Shown here piece by piece: positions 9,960-21,700 of a DNA stretch of 64,000 nt. The stretch is taken from NCBI GenBank assembly GCA_905221605.1, contig CAJNDS010002246.1, forward strand, positions 1,077,429-1,141,428. The letters run 5' to 3'. The notes beneath the pieces were generated by a model that was not told the DNA's origin, ran no database searches, and was given only the letters and a program-made list of their open reading frames with translations. Position numbers and translations under genes: made by a program. Position 1 is the first letter of the stretch. Every line of letters begins with the position of its first letter. Source of the stretch: Symbiodinium natans. Its lineage: Eukaryota > Sar > Dinophyceae > Suessiales > Symbiodiniaceae.

Positions 9960-10540
9960 CCTTTTTAGAATACTCCCGCAAAGAAAGATCAAGAAGTAAA
10001 CTACTGCCGCTGCCCCGGTTGCTCCCCCATGCCCCAAAAAGAAAGCAAGATTAAGATAAGAGAAGGGTGAAAGGGTGATAAGAAAGCATGTGTGGCTAAG
10101 CTAAATGAAAGGAAGAAGTCCCTTTTTCCTCTGTGCGTCTTCTTCCTCTTCCTCCTACTCCTCTCTTCCTTTCCTATTCTTCTCTTATTGTAGTTCATGG
10201 AACGAGGAGAGGGATGGGGCGAAAGCGGATGAGAGATTTTTGCTCTTCAGCAAGAACGAGGACAAGAGTAGGACAGGAGACTGGGAAAACCACTCTCTCT
10301 CGCTCTCTCTTCCATTGTCTTCCTCCTTCCACGCCATCGTGCTTCTCTACCTCCTTCCACGCCATCGTGCTTCTCTTCCTCCTTCCATGCCTTCGTGCTT
10401 CTCTGGGTGTTCCAGTGTTACGGTGAGAGAATACACGAACGAAATACAGGATTAAAGACTTTTTATTAGGAGTTAACGCGCCGTTAAAATAGAAAGTTTG
10501 CGCGTTCATAAAATCTTTTGTGTCGTTCACATCTTATTTT
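9960..10540. other. Non-telomeric island with 30-bp tandem repeat
   Basis: No telomeric heptamers. Three tandem copies of a unit of about 30 bp (CTCCTTCCACGCCATCGTGC) lie at about 10318-10403. Open stretches exist in several frames on both strands, but none shows a family motif or convincing splice context. I call no gene. Confidence 0.4.
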
Positions 10541-10699
10541 ATGCGTGGGAATTAAATAAGCGAATGCGTGCTACCTTCGTGAGATAGAAATTTAAGAGCC
10601 TCCGGCTCAAGCCGCCGACCCCGCTGGAGCATAGTTGAGAGGTCTAAACCCGCTCGCATGGTTCGAAGATCATCCCAGCCTGCTGGGCAGAGTTCTGTG

Positions 10700-10930
10700 A
10701 AACGTTTGGGGGGGGGTAGGGGGGGGACAAGCTCAAGCCAAAAAGACAGGTGGGGGGTGGGGGGGGGGTGGGTGGGGGTGGGGGTTGGGGGGGGGGGGTG
10801 GGGGTGGGGGGGGGTGCCCGCCTGTTTACGCTGTGCGGGCGCGGTCCTCCACGAAAAAACTGTGCACCGACCCCCCCTACCCCCCCCCGCGTTTTGGGGG
10901 GGTAAGGAGGGAAAGAGGGAGGTTTTCACC
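10700..10930 (+). repeat. G-rich low-complexity tract
   Basis: Imperfect runs of G7-G9 separated by T, A or GT on the + strand. Readings through it are Gly/Val-rich artefacts. The flanks on both sides are AT-rich. Confidence 0.8.
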
Positions 10931-11377
10931 TCCTCAAACCCATCCAACACGCCGCCAGGGTCGGCGGATCATGTATTCGCCTGTGAAAAGGATGAAAATA
11001 ATATAGTTTTCTTGGTCAACTTTGGTTTTCGCGTTTACATTATAAACGCTGTAGTTAGTGCTGGAATGCATGATTTATAATTAGAATATAGAATTCCTGA
11101 GAAGATAGAAGTGAATAATAATTGGTCCAAAGATTCATTTGAAATGCAATCGCTTGTTAAGGCCTTTTGTAACTAATAAAATTCCCTAATTAGCATATTA
11201 TTTTGTAGGAGCGAGTGAAACGACACGAAGAAAGAAGAGAATAATACTAAAGATTGTGAATAGAATCAAAGCAGTATTAATATTATTCTGCGGGCTCGTT
11301 AAAATATAATAAAATTGCCCGCGAGAATAGTAAATTTAATTAGAAAACTGCGGTGAAATTAAATTGCGTTCGAGTCG

Positions 11378-11602
11378 CAGCATGTCTTCGAGCTGGCAAG
11401 CAAGGCCGTCCGCAGCCGCTTCCAAGAGCAGAGCTTCTTCATCTGTGGCTGAGACAAAGGGCAAGAGCACCAGCTATCCATGGGCATGTCCAGCTTCATG
11501 TCGCAGTGAGGCTGGCTCCTCTGGATCAATCCGACTCCATACAGCTCGTGACAGAACACGTTTCTTCCATTTTCGAGGGGTCTCAAATGTTACCAGAAGG
11601 TA
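11378..11602 (+). pseudogene. Decayed coding segment with three in-frame TGAs
   Basis: After GTCGCAG the frame reads HVFELASKAVRSRFQEQSFF and ICG, then TGA, DKGQEHQLSMGMSSFMSQ, TGA, GWLLWINPTPYSS, TGA, QNTFLPFSRGLKCYQK, and ends at AAG|GTAAGA, a canonical donor. The other + frames are also open, reading Ser/Arg-rich and LAPLDQSDSIQLVTEHVSSI, so the choice of frame is open. If this frame is real, the TGAs could be CGA-to-TGA decay. No family recognised. Confidence 0.35.
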
Positions 11603-12179
11603 AGAACATGTTCCCTACTCACAGCCCAACAGGATGCTTTTCTCCCTATGTGGGGATGAGGGGGGGGGGGGGGGGCTTGAGACTTCTGGGTTTAGGCCAA
11701 AGTTTTTTGGGCGTTAACACGTGCCTCTGAGATTTCCAGGTTTGTAAGCAAAGGGCTCAGAGGACTCCGAACATCATCAGGACTGGTCGCGGTAAGGAGG
11801 GGGATCATCAAGTCTGCACATCTGCGCCCAGATTGCAGACGGACCCTGAGCCCTTAAAGTCCTCATCCTCTTGCCGGGAATTGGGTTTGTGAACAGGTCG
11901 TTTTCGGGGCTGCGCCTCAAGCCATTAAAAAAACAAACAAAAACAGAAACAGCGAGGCCCGGGATCCCGACTCCAAGACCTGGGAGGGCCAGCAGATAGG
12001 GGTTTCGGGAATATTGGGGCAATTTGGGGTAGTTTTGGGATTTTGTTGGGGGTTTTTGGATTGGTGTAGAATCTTTGGGTGTTGCTGTTAGAGCTTTAGG
12101 GGCTTGGGTCTGCATATGACTTTATGTTCGTTTGCCCTTGAAGTCCGAAAGAATAGTATTTTGATCTCATCTTCGAGAG

Positions 12180-12570
12180 TTAAGAAAACTATATTATTTT
12201 ACAGGTTTTACCGGCTCTAAAGCCTTGAAATTCCTTTGAAACCTTTAAATTTTAATTGGAGGTCCAATTAAATTTTAAAGTGTTGAATGATTTTAAATGG
12301 GGCCCCTCCCCTTGAAAAATTTGTTGGGGAGGTTAAAATTTAAGTGGGGGCCTCCCCGATTAAATTTTAAAGGTTTTACAGGGTTTACAGCCTTTAAATT
12401 CCTTTAGAACCTTTAAAATTTAAATGGAGGCCCAACTAAGTTTTTAAGATTCAAAGGTTTTAAAGGGGGCCCTTCCCCTTTAAAACCTTTAAAACTGAAT
12501 TGGAGAAGCCTTTAATTTCCTTCAAAAAGCTTTAAAATTTAAATAGGGTGTGCAGCGTTTAAAATATAAT
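12180..12570. repeat. AT-rich degenerate repeats (TTTAAATTT with GGGGCCC blocks)
   Basis: Variants of CCTTTAAAATTTAAATGGAG and their inverse recur about six times, alternating with GGGGCCCCTCCCC-like blocks. No coding value seen. Confidence 0.6.
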
Positions 12571-12954
12571 AGGAAAAAGACGATTGCCAAATGGTACATA
12601 AAGGTCCTTCGTACTTAGGGGTTTAGGGCACACCCTACACAGACCCATAAGTAACCCTTTGCTAGTGACCCTCTTGTCCCTAAACCCGAAGCCCTCAGCA
12701 GGGGTCAAAACTTATCAACGCGGGGAGAAAACAGCAGCACCTCTCCTCGCCCAGCAGCGCCTGCGTCTTAAAGTGATCGGCAATCCCGAAGACGAGAACC
12801 AGCATCTATTGTTATTCTTATGTCCATGTTTTAGTATTGCGATTATTCTTGTGAATTGTGATTATCAATGGGTGGTTTCGGAAGCCAGGCCTCTCCAGCT
12901 AGTTCGCCTCCCAAGATGCCAATGCAAGCTCCCGACAAATACAGTTTCTGGCTT

Positions 12955-13085
12955 TATCTATATATCCTCGCATATCTATACATTATGTGTATAATATATG
13001 TGTGTGTATGTGTAACATATATAACACATACACATGCACATACAACATGCACATACACATAGACATACACATGGAATACAATACA
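12955..13085. repeat. CACATA microsatellite
   Basis: Alternating TATATGTGTG and ACATACACATG tracts; noncoding. Confidence 0.85.
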
Positions 13086-13182
13086 TGATTTGGGACCCAG
13101 TGCAGTGTTTGGAAGGAGCGCAGCTCTTCAAACAGGTCAGCTTCCTAGCAAGCCGCTGTTTGCTATGCTCTTTTTTACTGTG

Positions 13183-13320
13183 ATGAGGATGATGATGATG
13201 ATGATGATGATGGTGGGTATTATTATCATTATGATTGTGATCATTATTGGCATTATTCGTATGATTCTCATGTTTATTCGTGCTGTTATCAATATGATTA
13301 TTCTTTGCTAATCTTCTTGC
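13183..13320. repeat. (GAT)n tract and ATT-rich tail
   Basis: Eight or so GATGAT units followed by ATTATT/ATGATT-rich sequence. The Met- or His-rich readings from this tract are repeat artefacts. Confidence 0.85.
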
Positions 13321-13900
13321 TATACAGCACATACAACATGTACCAACATGCGCAGCATATATAACATAAGTAACATGAAAAGCCTGTTCAGCATATGTAA
13401 CATGTACCATTTCATATTATACAACAAATACAACAGATCTAACATGTATAACATATACAACATATGCAACATATGTACGTATTACATGTGACATATATAT
13501 ATACACACATACATATCTATATATACTACAACAGATAGGTAACAGATATAACAGAAGCGTAGTTGTCATACATGACATATACAGCACATATAGCACAGAC
13601 ATAGCGTATATAACACATATGTAACATAACACCATGTACAACAGACATAACATGCGTACATACATACATACACACACACATACACACATACACACATACA
13701 TACATACATGCATACATACATACATACATACATACACACATACATACACACATACATACACACATATACACACACACACATACATACATATGTACGTACA
13801 TACATATATATATAGAGAGAGAGTATATAACATGCGTAACATATACAACGTGCATGGCATGTTTAGCACGTAGAACATGTATGATTTATCAGGGGACCCG
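13320..13900. repeat. (ACAT/ACAC)n and AACATATACAACAT satellite
   Basis: About 580 bp of AACATATACAACATATG-type repeats and a core of ACATACATACACACAC at about 13655-13800. The 255-codon open frame on the - strand across 13417-14184 is mostly this microsatellite. Confidence 0.85.
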
Positions 13901-13909
13901 GGGATCAGG

Positions 13910-15180
13910 GTTCTAGCCGCAGGTTCAAGCTCCAGGGCGTGCGGGGGTTCATGGTCGAGGGACGTGGGTTCACTTTTCTGAGCCCTACATGCGCCGAAGC
14001 CATGCACACCCTGTTTCGTGTGAGATTTAGAAGCAAGTCTCCGGTTTTCGCCAGCTCTCACGCCACTTGGCTTCCACCGGCTCCTTGGCCGAAGCATCCT
14101 GCCGAAGAAGGTGAAGGCCAGGGCGTCGACCCGAGGAATCCTACAGCCCCCGTCACAGGGCTCCAATGTGCTTCGTGGACTCAAACAGGATTCGGGTTGC
14201 GTGAGGGTTGGTTGGAGAGTTTTGGAGAGTCGCGGACTCTTTTTGCCGAAGCCTCTTCTCGGATATGCATTTCGGAACCATCAACTGCCGAGCCTTAACA
14301 CGTCTTTGGGTTTCCCCGCTCTGGCATGCGTAGGCCTGGAGCCAGGCGTTTTGCACTTGGTTCTGGAACAAAAAACGGAGACTGCGAGCAACCGTGCGAG
14401 CATGCAGAGCGTCACGGCAGTCACGAGACTCAGCTCAGTGTTCTAAAGTCTCCAGGGCCTCCTGCGCCGGCGCCGGCGACATTTAACGGACCTTCGTTTT
14501 GCTCCGCTCTGCGCTCTCCGTGAGGAGGCGGAGCACTTCTGAGCTTTAGGCTACGGTTTGCAGAAATGGTGATCTGACGAGTTTTGCTTCCCGAATTCAG
14601 AAGCTGAGACTATAGACATGTCACCAGACAGTAGGCTCCCTTTGGCATCGGTTGCAACACAGTGAAACTTTTCTCGGAAGCAGAGCTTGATGAAACGTGC
14701 CGTGCTCCCAGCATTGTGAGATGTCTCGTGCTCCCATGTCGAGCTGCCTGAGCTGCACTTCCAGGCCAAAACGAGCTGTGGATGGTGGAAGTGTAGGGTT
14801 CACGCGCTGCGCCCGGAGACAGCGCTGAAAACGCGCCTCAGCGTTTCAGCAGTCGCGCCGCTCTGTGTTGCGTTTGGCGCTTGATAGGAGGATCCAAGGC
14901 TACCGGGCATTGTGGTGGGTTCATTTGTCGGCGCCATCCCTCGGGCCCTGGGATTATGGCCATTTTCCGTGGACCAAGACGCGGGTTGAACCTCAGGTCT
15001 TGCCGAAAGAGGTTCAGAACCTGGAGGTGTACCGGGGGGGGGGGGGAGCAGAGTGCAGGGGGAGGCGTTGGGGGGGAAGGGTTCACGCCAGAGCTTCATC
15101 GTCAGATTGGGAATGATGCTTGCGGCGAGCAACTTCGAGGAAGCGACCCTCTCGAAAAAGCGGAAGTCTGCCTTTTAAAA
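13910..15180. other. Unique, repeat-poor region; possible decayed element
   Basis: Complex sequence without telomeric heptamers. Open frames of 60-120 codons exist on both strands, but none shows recognisable motifs and each is broken by stops within about 350 bp. It could hold decayed mobile-element sequence or exons of low visibility. I cannot support a gene. Confidence 0.3.
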
Positions 15181-15660
15181 GAAACCGACTTAGGGTTCAG
15201 GGTTTAGGGGTTTAGGGGTTTCGGGTTTAGGGTTTAGGGCTGTTGGGGGTTCCGAAAACAAGGATCCTTGGATGTCGGGGCATGTTCGGGGGATGCTTAT
15301 GAAGCACCCATCTCTCGTTAACTTTTCGAAGAAGCTTCGGAGAAGGCCAGCACCCCAATCAGCTCGCAGCCGGTCGCCACAGACATCAGCCAACACAAAA
15401 ACGGCAGTAGCCTTATCTGCCGCCGTACCTAGCAGCCACCAGTTTTCACAGCTACCACGCACCACAACCGGCCATAGCCAGCAGCCGTTTAACCTCCTTT
15501 TCAAGTCGCATGCGTAGGTTCAGTCTTAATGGGGGTTGTACTGAAACCCCACTCCCTGAACCCTAAACGACATTGAGCTGGGTTCACAGGGATACATCCA
15601 CGTACGCAGGGGCTTTGAGAAGTGTCATCATGTGTAGTTAGGGGTTTAGGGTTTCCGCAG

Positions 15661-15729
15661 GGGCTTCAACTCCGCATGTCAGGTATCCGCTGCCGGTTTT
15701 TGCGCCTTGCCTGCAAGATCTATTGCCAG
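15661..15729 (+). CDS. Candidate exon (GLQLRMSGIRCRFLRLACK)
   Basis: Bounded by TTCCGCAG and CAG|GTAGGC, the best consensus donor in the region, in phase 0 at both ends. Reads GLQLRMSGIRCRFLRLACK then IYCQ. The 11 bp CGCAGGGGCTT at its start also occurs at 15605-15615. Confidence 0.55.
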
Positions 15730-18700
15730 GTAGGCCCCTGGCATGGGGTTTGGGGCGTAGGCTCTTTGAATGCTTTCCCTTGTTGGGATTCAAAGTATCC
15801 CTAAACCCTACACCCCAAAATATGTTCAGAGGTTCTGCTCAGAGGCTCATTGTTAAAGGCAAAAGAATTTCATGAGCCTTTCAAGTGATCCCTCCTTGCC
15901 GCGCTTGTTTCTGGGTAGGCCGATTGGACATTTACATGTTTTCACTTATTGGGTTCAGAGCTTAGGGTTTAGGGTTTAGGGCTTGGGGCCCTTCGGGGCG
16001 GTTATTTCATATTTTCCCTTATTGGGTTTAAGAGGGAAGAAAGGAACAAACATTGGAATGGTTTTCAGAGGGTGTGAATTCTAACCTAGGGTTACAAGAC
16101 ATACATGGGCAATTCGGGTTTGGGCTTAGGGTTTAGGGTTTATGTACTGATACTCGGAGGTTCATGTGTGATCTCAAGAAGGGGAACTCGAATTTCAAAA
16201 TTGGTTCTGCCCTGATTTATGGGTGCTTATAACCCTAATTTCCTCTAGCTTCCCATGAACCTACAAGTAGACCCTAAACCCAAACACCCAAACCCTCAAC
16301 CATTAACCCCAAACCATCAGACCAGAGGCACACAAAGCACGGCCCCTTTTATTCTTCAGGGCCGACGTTCGCGCACCTGCGAAAACTGAAGCCCGAAGCC
16401 CGGAATCCTTGGCCCTCAAGGCCCCGACCACAAAAAAACACAAACTGCCCCTTCCATAATTACCCAGCTGCTGCAAAGCGGAGGTCTGAGCATCCCAAGC
16501 AAGTTTTGCGAGACATCAAGGATGCCCCTAGCCCAAGCCCAGGACAACCTTGGGCGCCACTATCCAACTGGCCCAGCTTGCTGGTACAGCTTGATGCGCC
16601 TTCGCCCGAAATACAAACCCTAAACCCTATAGGCCCTAAGCCCTAACTCTAAACCCGAAACCCTAAACACCTCAAGTCCTTCCAGTGGTCAGGATTCGAC
16701 AGGTTTCGTTTTTTAGCTACAGGATGGATCCTATAGGGGGCTCGATGTGTGTTGCTGAGGTCTACAGGTTACCGGGGCAACCTAGACCCCAAGCCTTAAG
16801 AACCCTAAAGCCCTAAACCTTGTTGACCCCAGGTGTTACATAACATCACCCAGTTCCGCGCTGGTCAGGTTGGGGGTTGCGTGATGGTCCTCTTGGGGGT
16901 TGGGGTTTGGGGGGGGGGGGGGGGCAATTTTGTTCTTATACTTTAAACCCTAAACCTAAGACCCTCTAGGTACTTTCCGTCAGCCCCCAGGTACACGCGC
17001 ATCAAGCGTGATCCCAAGTCGTACGAGATGGCGACCTGGTCCACAAACTCAGGGCCTATTTCGGGTTTAGGGTTCGGGCTTCAGATTCCCTACCTATGGC
17101 TACCCCCTGCACCTTCAAGCAACGTACCCCAAATCATAGCCCGTGACCCTAGAACACGGGCTATCATGCGGGTACTTTGGTTCTATACCCCCACTCCCCC
17201 CCCCCCCCCCAAAAGCCGCAAAATGGAGGTTCATCGCTAGCCCTAAACCCTAAAGACCCTAAACCCTACATCTCTAAATGAGGTTCACGGTTAAACAGAC
17301 CTCCCCTCTCAAGCTCACATGCGACCGGACACTTTAACTGTCCGAGCGGCCCTATGGCCCTGTATGGACCTGAGCTTTAGATTTAGACTTTAGGGTTTAG
17401 GTCCTAAAAGGATTTGTCGCGGTTTTGGGGGTTTTGGGCTCTGTAGAGCCCGAAAAGACCCATGCCTAGACCCCGACAGTTTCTGAGGGCCTTAAGATTC
17501 CTAAGGGGTGCAGGGGCTTTAGTTGCTTGGACTTTTAGGGCTTGGAGCCCTGAGCCGTCCCTGGGGCCCCCAGCTGCCCAGACCCTAGGCCCTAAACCCG
17601 AAACCCTAAACCCGAAACCCTAAACCCTAAACCCGAAACCCTAAACCCGAAACCCTAAACCAAGCAGCGGGTCCAAGGCAGGCTTCGTGGCCCAAAGCTT
17701 CTGCCCGAAGGTGGGCCGGGAGGAGGGGGGCCCTAAACCCTAAACCCCAAACCCTAAACAGGGTAAAGGGGGGGGGGGAGGGGGGTTCCCGTTTCGTGGC
17801 CGTTGTTACCGGCGGTTCCATTATAGGGGCGCGCAGTCTGGCCAAAGGTTGCGTCGCCAGCTGCTGCAAAAGGGGGAGGGTTTAGGGTTTAGGGTTTAGG
17901 GTTTAGGGTTTAGGGTTTAGGGTTTAGGGTTTAGGGTTTAGGGTTTAGGGTTTAGGGTTTAGGGTTTATTGTTTAGGGTTTAGGGTTTAGGGTTTAGGGT
18001 TTAGGGTTTAGGGTTTAGGGTTTAGGGTTTAGGGTTTAGGGTTTAGGGTTTAGGGTTTAGGGTTTAGGAAGCCCTAAATCCCTAGGCCTCGCACTGAAGA
18101 ATTTCTGCGCTGGACAAGATTTGATAGGACATGGTTTGCCAGAGAAAACAGCCTGGGTTTCGGTGAAGGGCATGAGACAAAATCTTAGGGTTAAGGATTT
18201 AGGGCTTAGGGTCCCGCAAATCCCTAAATGGTACATCTCAACCACGTTGGGTTTCATGAGCAGCCTGCAATATGGTCTCTTACATTCTTTAAAGTGGGCC
18301 CTTGGGTTTAGACTCAGCTCAGGGCTGGTTATAATTGAAATTGCAGGGGGGATCGGGGGAGGGTTGTAAGTAGGGCAGTTGTAGCTACAACTAGGTGCAA
18401 CCTAAATCCTAAACCCTAAACCCTAAACCCTAAACCCTAAACCCTAAACCCTAAACCCCCCAAATCCGACCCCTACATGCCGACAGGACGAGGGATATGG
18501 CCCAAAGAAAGAAGGGAGTTAGTCGAGTCGCCGCCCCTAAGCCTTTTGGGTTTCGGGTTTAGGCAAACCCTGACATGGTCTAGGGTTTAGGGTTTAGGGT
18601 TTAGGGTTTAGGGTTTAGGGTTTAGGGTTTAGGGTGTAGGGTTTAGGGTTTAGGGTTTAGGGTTCAGCTTAGCACAAGCAATGACTAAGTCAGGCCTCCT

Positions 18701-21700
18701 AGAGATATAGATCTAGAAAGTAGATCCTCTTCAGAGAGCGGCTGAATACTAGCACGGGATGGGGGCTCTTGTTTCTAGATCCCCCCAGTTGTCTGGGAAC
18801 CCTAGGCTCTGAACTCTAAGAATTGAACCCTAAACCCGAAACTTTTAGGGTTTAGGGTTTAGGGTTTAGGGTTTAGGGTTTAGGGCTTGTTCTGGGAAAC
18901 TTCAACCCTAAACCCCATATATGAGTACAGGGTACATGCGGGGGATGTCAGGGGTACCCTTTTCAGGGCCCAGACTAAGGCACCATGAAACCCTAGACCC
19001 TAGACCCTCATCCCTATTGAGGCCTGTTAGCATTTAAGGGTGATTTGAAGGGGTACCGTTTTAAGGGCCCATTGTAAGGGACCATGTAACTACCCTAATA
19101 GTAATCTCCCTAAACCCTCAACCCTCAACCCTCAACCCTAAACCCTAAACCCTAAACCCTAAACCCTAAACCCTAAACTTAGAGGATTGAAGCTGCTTGG
19201 GTTTCTGCGGAGGCTCCTGTGGTGCCTTCGTCGATCATCTCCCCCGGCTACTGCATACCCATCACCGATGAGGAAGGGTTTAGGGGTTTAGGGTTTGGGG
19301 TTTGGGGTTTAGGGTTTAGGGTTTGGGAGTGTATTTAGGGTTTAAAGAGCTGGACAGCTGGCTGCCCAGACAGCATCTGGTGGTGCAGGTGGGGGTCTAT
19401 TTTCTAGGTCCTCCCATGGAATTAGGGCTTTAGGGTTTAGGGTTTGGGGTTGAGGGTTTAGGGTTAGGGTTTAGGGTTTCGGAAAATTACGGCCCTAACG
19501 TAAGCCTTTGTACTTTAAGGCATCTACCAGAATGGAAGCCCTTGAGCATTTAAGAAACCCTATAAACCCTTAACCCTAATCCCTAAACCCTAAACCCTAA
19601 ACCCTTCACCCTAAACCCTAAACCGACATAGAGATCCAGAAGGGCCCACCATCGTCCGTTTGGATTCAGTCAGGAGCGTCACAAGAAGGAGCTAACATCC
19701 CTCGAAGGCAGTCGACTAAGGAGTCTGAAGTACCCAAAACCCCCAAAAAGCCTCAACCCTGGAAACCCGAAACTGTTTTGGGATATAGGGTTCTGGTGAA
19801 AAATTCTGGTGCGTTTTTGAGTCGTGTGATTAGGCCGCTAGGTCGCTAGGTTTTGTTTTCAGAAGGATCCCCAGAAAAAGACCATACAGACTGAGACTTG
19901 TAGAGGCTTGAGAAGGAGGCCCCCCCCCCCCCCCCCCCCAGAAGAGACATGAGATTGAGCACTGTAGAGGTGTTGCGCGTTTCCCTGAAACAACCCTAAA
20001 CCCTACAACCCTACAACCCTACAACCCTACAACCCTGCAACCCTACAACCCTACAACCCTACAACCCTACAACCCTACAACCCTACAACCCTACAAACCC
20101 TAAACCCTAAACCCTACAACCCTACAACCCTACAAACCCTAAACCCCACAACCCCACAACCCCACAACCCTACAACCCTACAACCCTACAAACCCTACAA
20201 ACCCTACAAACCCTACAAACCCTACAAACCCTACAAACCCTACAAACCCTAAACACCCTAAACACCCTAAACCCTAAACCCTAAACCCTAAACCTAAACC
20301 CCTAAACCCTAAACCCTACAAACCCTAAACCCTAAACTCTAAACCCTACAACCCTACAACCCTACAACCCTACAACCCTTCAACCCTACAACCCTACAAC
20401 CCTACAACCCTACAACCCTACAACCGTGCAACCGTACAACCCCTAAACCCTAAACCCTAAACCCTAAACCCTAAACCCTAAACCCTAAACCATAAACCCT
20501 AAACCCTAAACCTAAACCCCTAAACCTTAAACCCTAAACCCCTAAACCTTAAACCCTAAACCCTAAACCCTAAACCCTACAAACCCTACAAACCCTACAA
20601 ACCCTAAACCCTAAACGCTAAACCCTCAACCCTACAAACCCTAAACCCTAAACCCTAAACCCTAAACCCTACAAACCCTACAAACCCTACAAACCCTACA
20701 AACCCTACAAACCCTAAACCCTAAACCCTACAAGCCCTAAACCCTAAGCCAGTGCTTCTCTTGGAGCCTTTTGCCGGCCCCAGGAGCAGAAGAAGCGACG
20801 AGATAGATGCTTGATTCTGCGTAGGGTTTAGGGTTTAGGGTTTAGGGTTTAGGGTTGCCTGGGGGCTCCATTCGCCACCTTTTTTTCTTCATTGGTTTTG
20901 ATCCATTTGTCACTATTTTTGGTGGGTTTTGAAACCTATTAACAGGTTAATTTAGGTTGCTTGTTTTTGGTTCGGTGGGGTTTTTACGCTAATCAGGAAG
21001 TTTAGGGCTTACGTGGTGCTTCAGGAGTAGCAGAATTTGGTAGCAGAACGTATGGAGTAGCCAGAGTCGCAGCTGGTTGTAGCCTTGCTTGGGGCTGCCG
21101 ACACTGATAAAGATTGCTGAGGCTTCTATAATCAGAAATCGTTTAGGGTTTAGGGTTTAGGGTTTAGGGTTTAGGGTTTAGGGTTTAGGGTTTAGGGTTT
21201 AGGGTTCCGAAGCAAGGGTCTCTGGAAGTTTCTTGTTTGCAGAAGTTTGGACTAAGAGATCTTGTTGTGGTTCGCGGAGGATGGGTTTGGCGGGAGGCGA
21301 CTAAGCGGAGGCGACTAAGCGGAGACCCTGAACCCTAAGCCCTAAACCCTAAACCCTAAACTCTAAACCCTAAACCCTAAACCCTAAACCATAAACCCTA
21401 AGTGACTTTGTGTTTGCCTCTCCGTGGCGCGGGGGGGTGAACGCCTAGGGTCTTTATGTGCAGGCCAGCTACGAATGTTGCGAAAAGATATTCTGCACAA
21501 GGCCTTGGGCCTTCTAGGGTTTAGGGTTTAGGGTTTGGGTTTAGGGTTTAGGGTTTAGGGTTTAGGGTTCAGGGTTTGGGGTTTGGGGTTTGGGGTTTGG
21601 GGTTTGGGGTTTGGGCGTTGCGCAGCCTTGTTGGGGAGTATGAGTGTGAGTTGCTCAGGCCCAAGCCCAGAAACTCTAAACCAGCTCGCCTTGGGATACA

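Noticed and set aside
10600-10680. tRNA gene or spliced-leader relic (GGCTCAAG, GGTTCGAAGATC)
   Set aside because: A B-box-like GGTTCGAA occurs, but no cloverleaf or A box fits, and GGCTCAAG lacks the upstream CCGTAGCCATTTT of the dinoflagellate spliced leader.
13417-14184. 255-codon open frame on the - strand
   Set aside because: About half is ACAT/ACAC microsatellite read as CVCVY/YVCM repeats; the rest has no recognisable motif.
19982-20745. CRISPR-like array
   Set aside because: Repeats are short telomeric variants without spacers, in a eukaryotic context.
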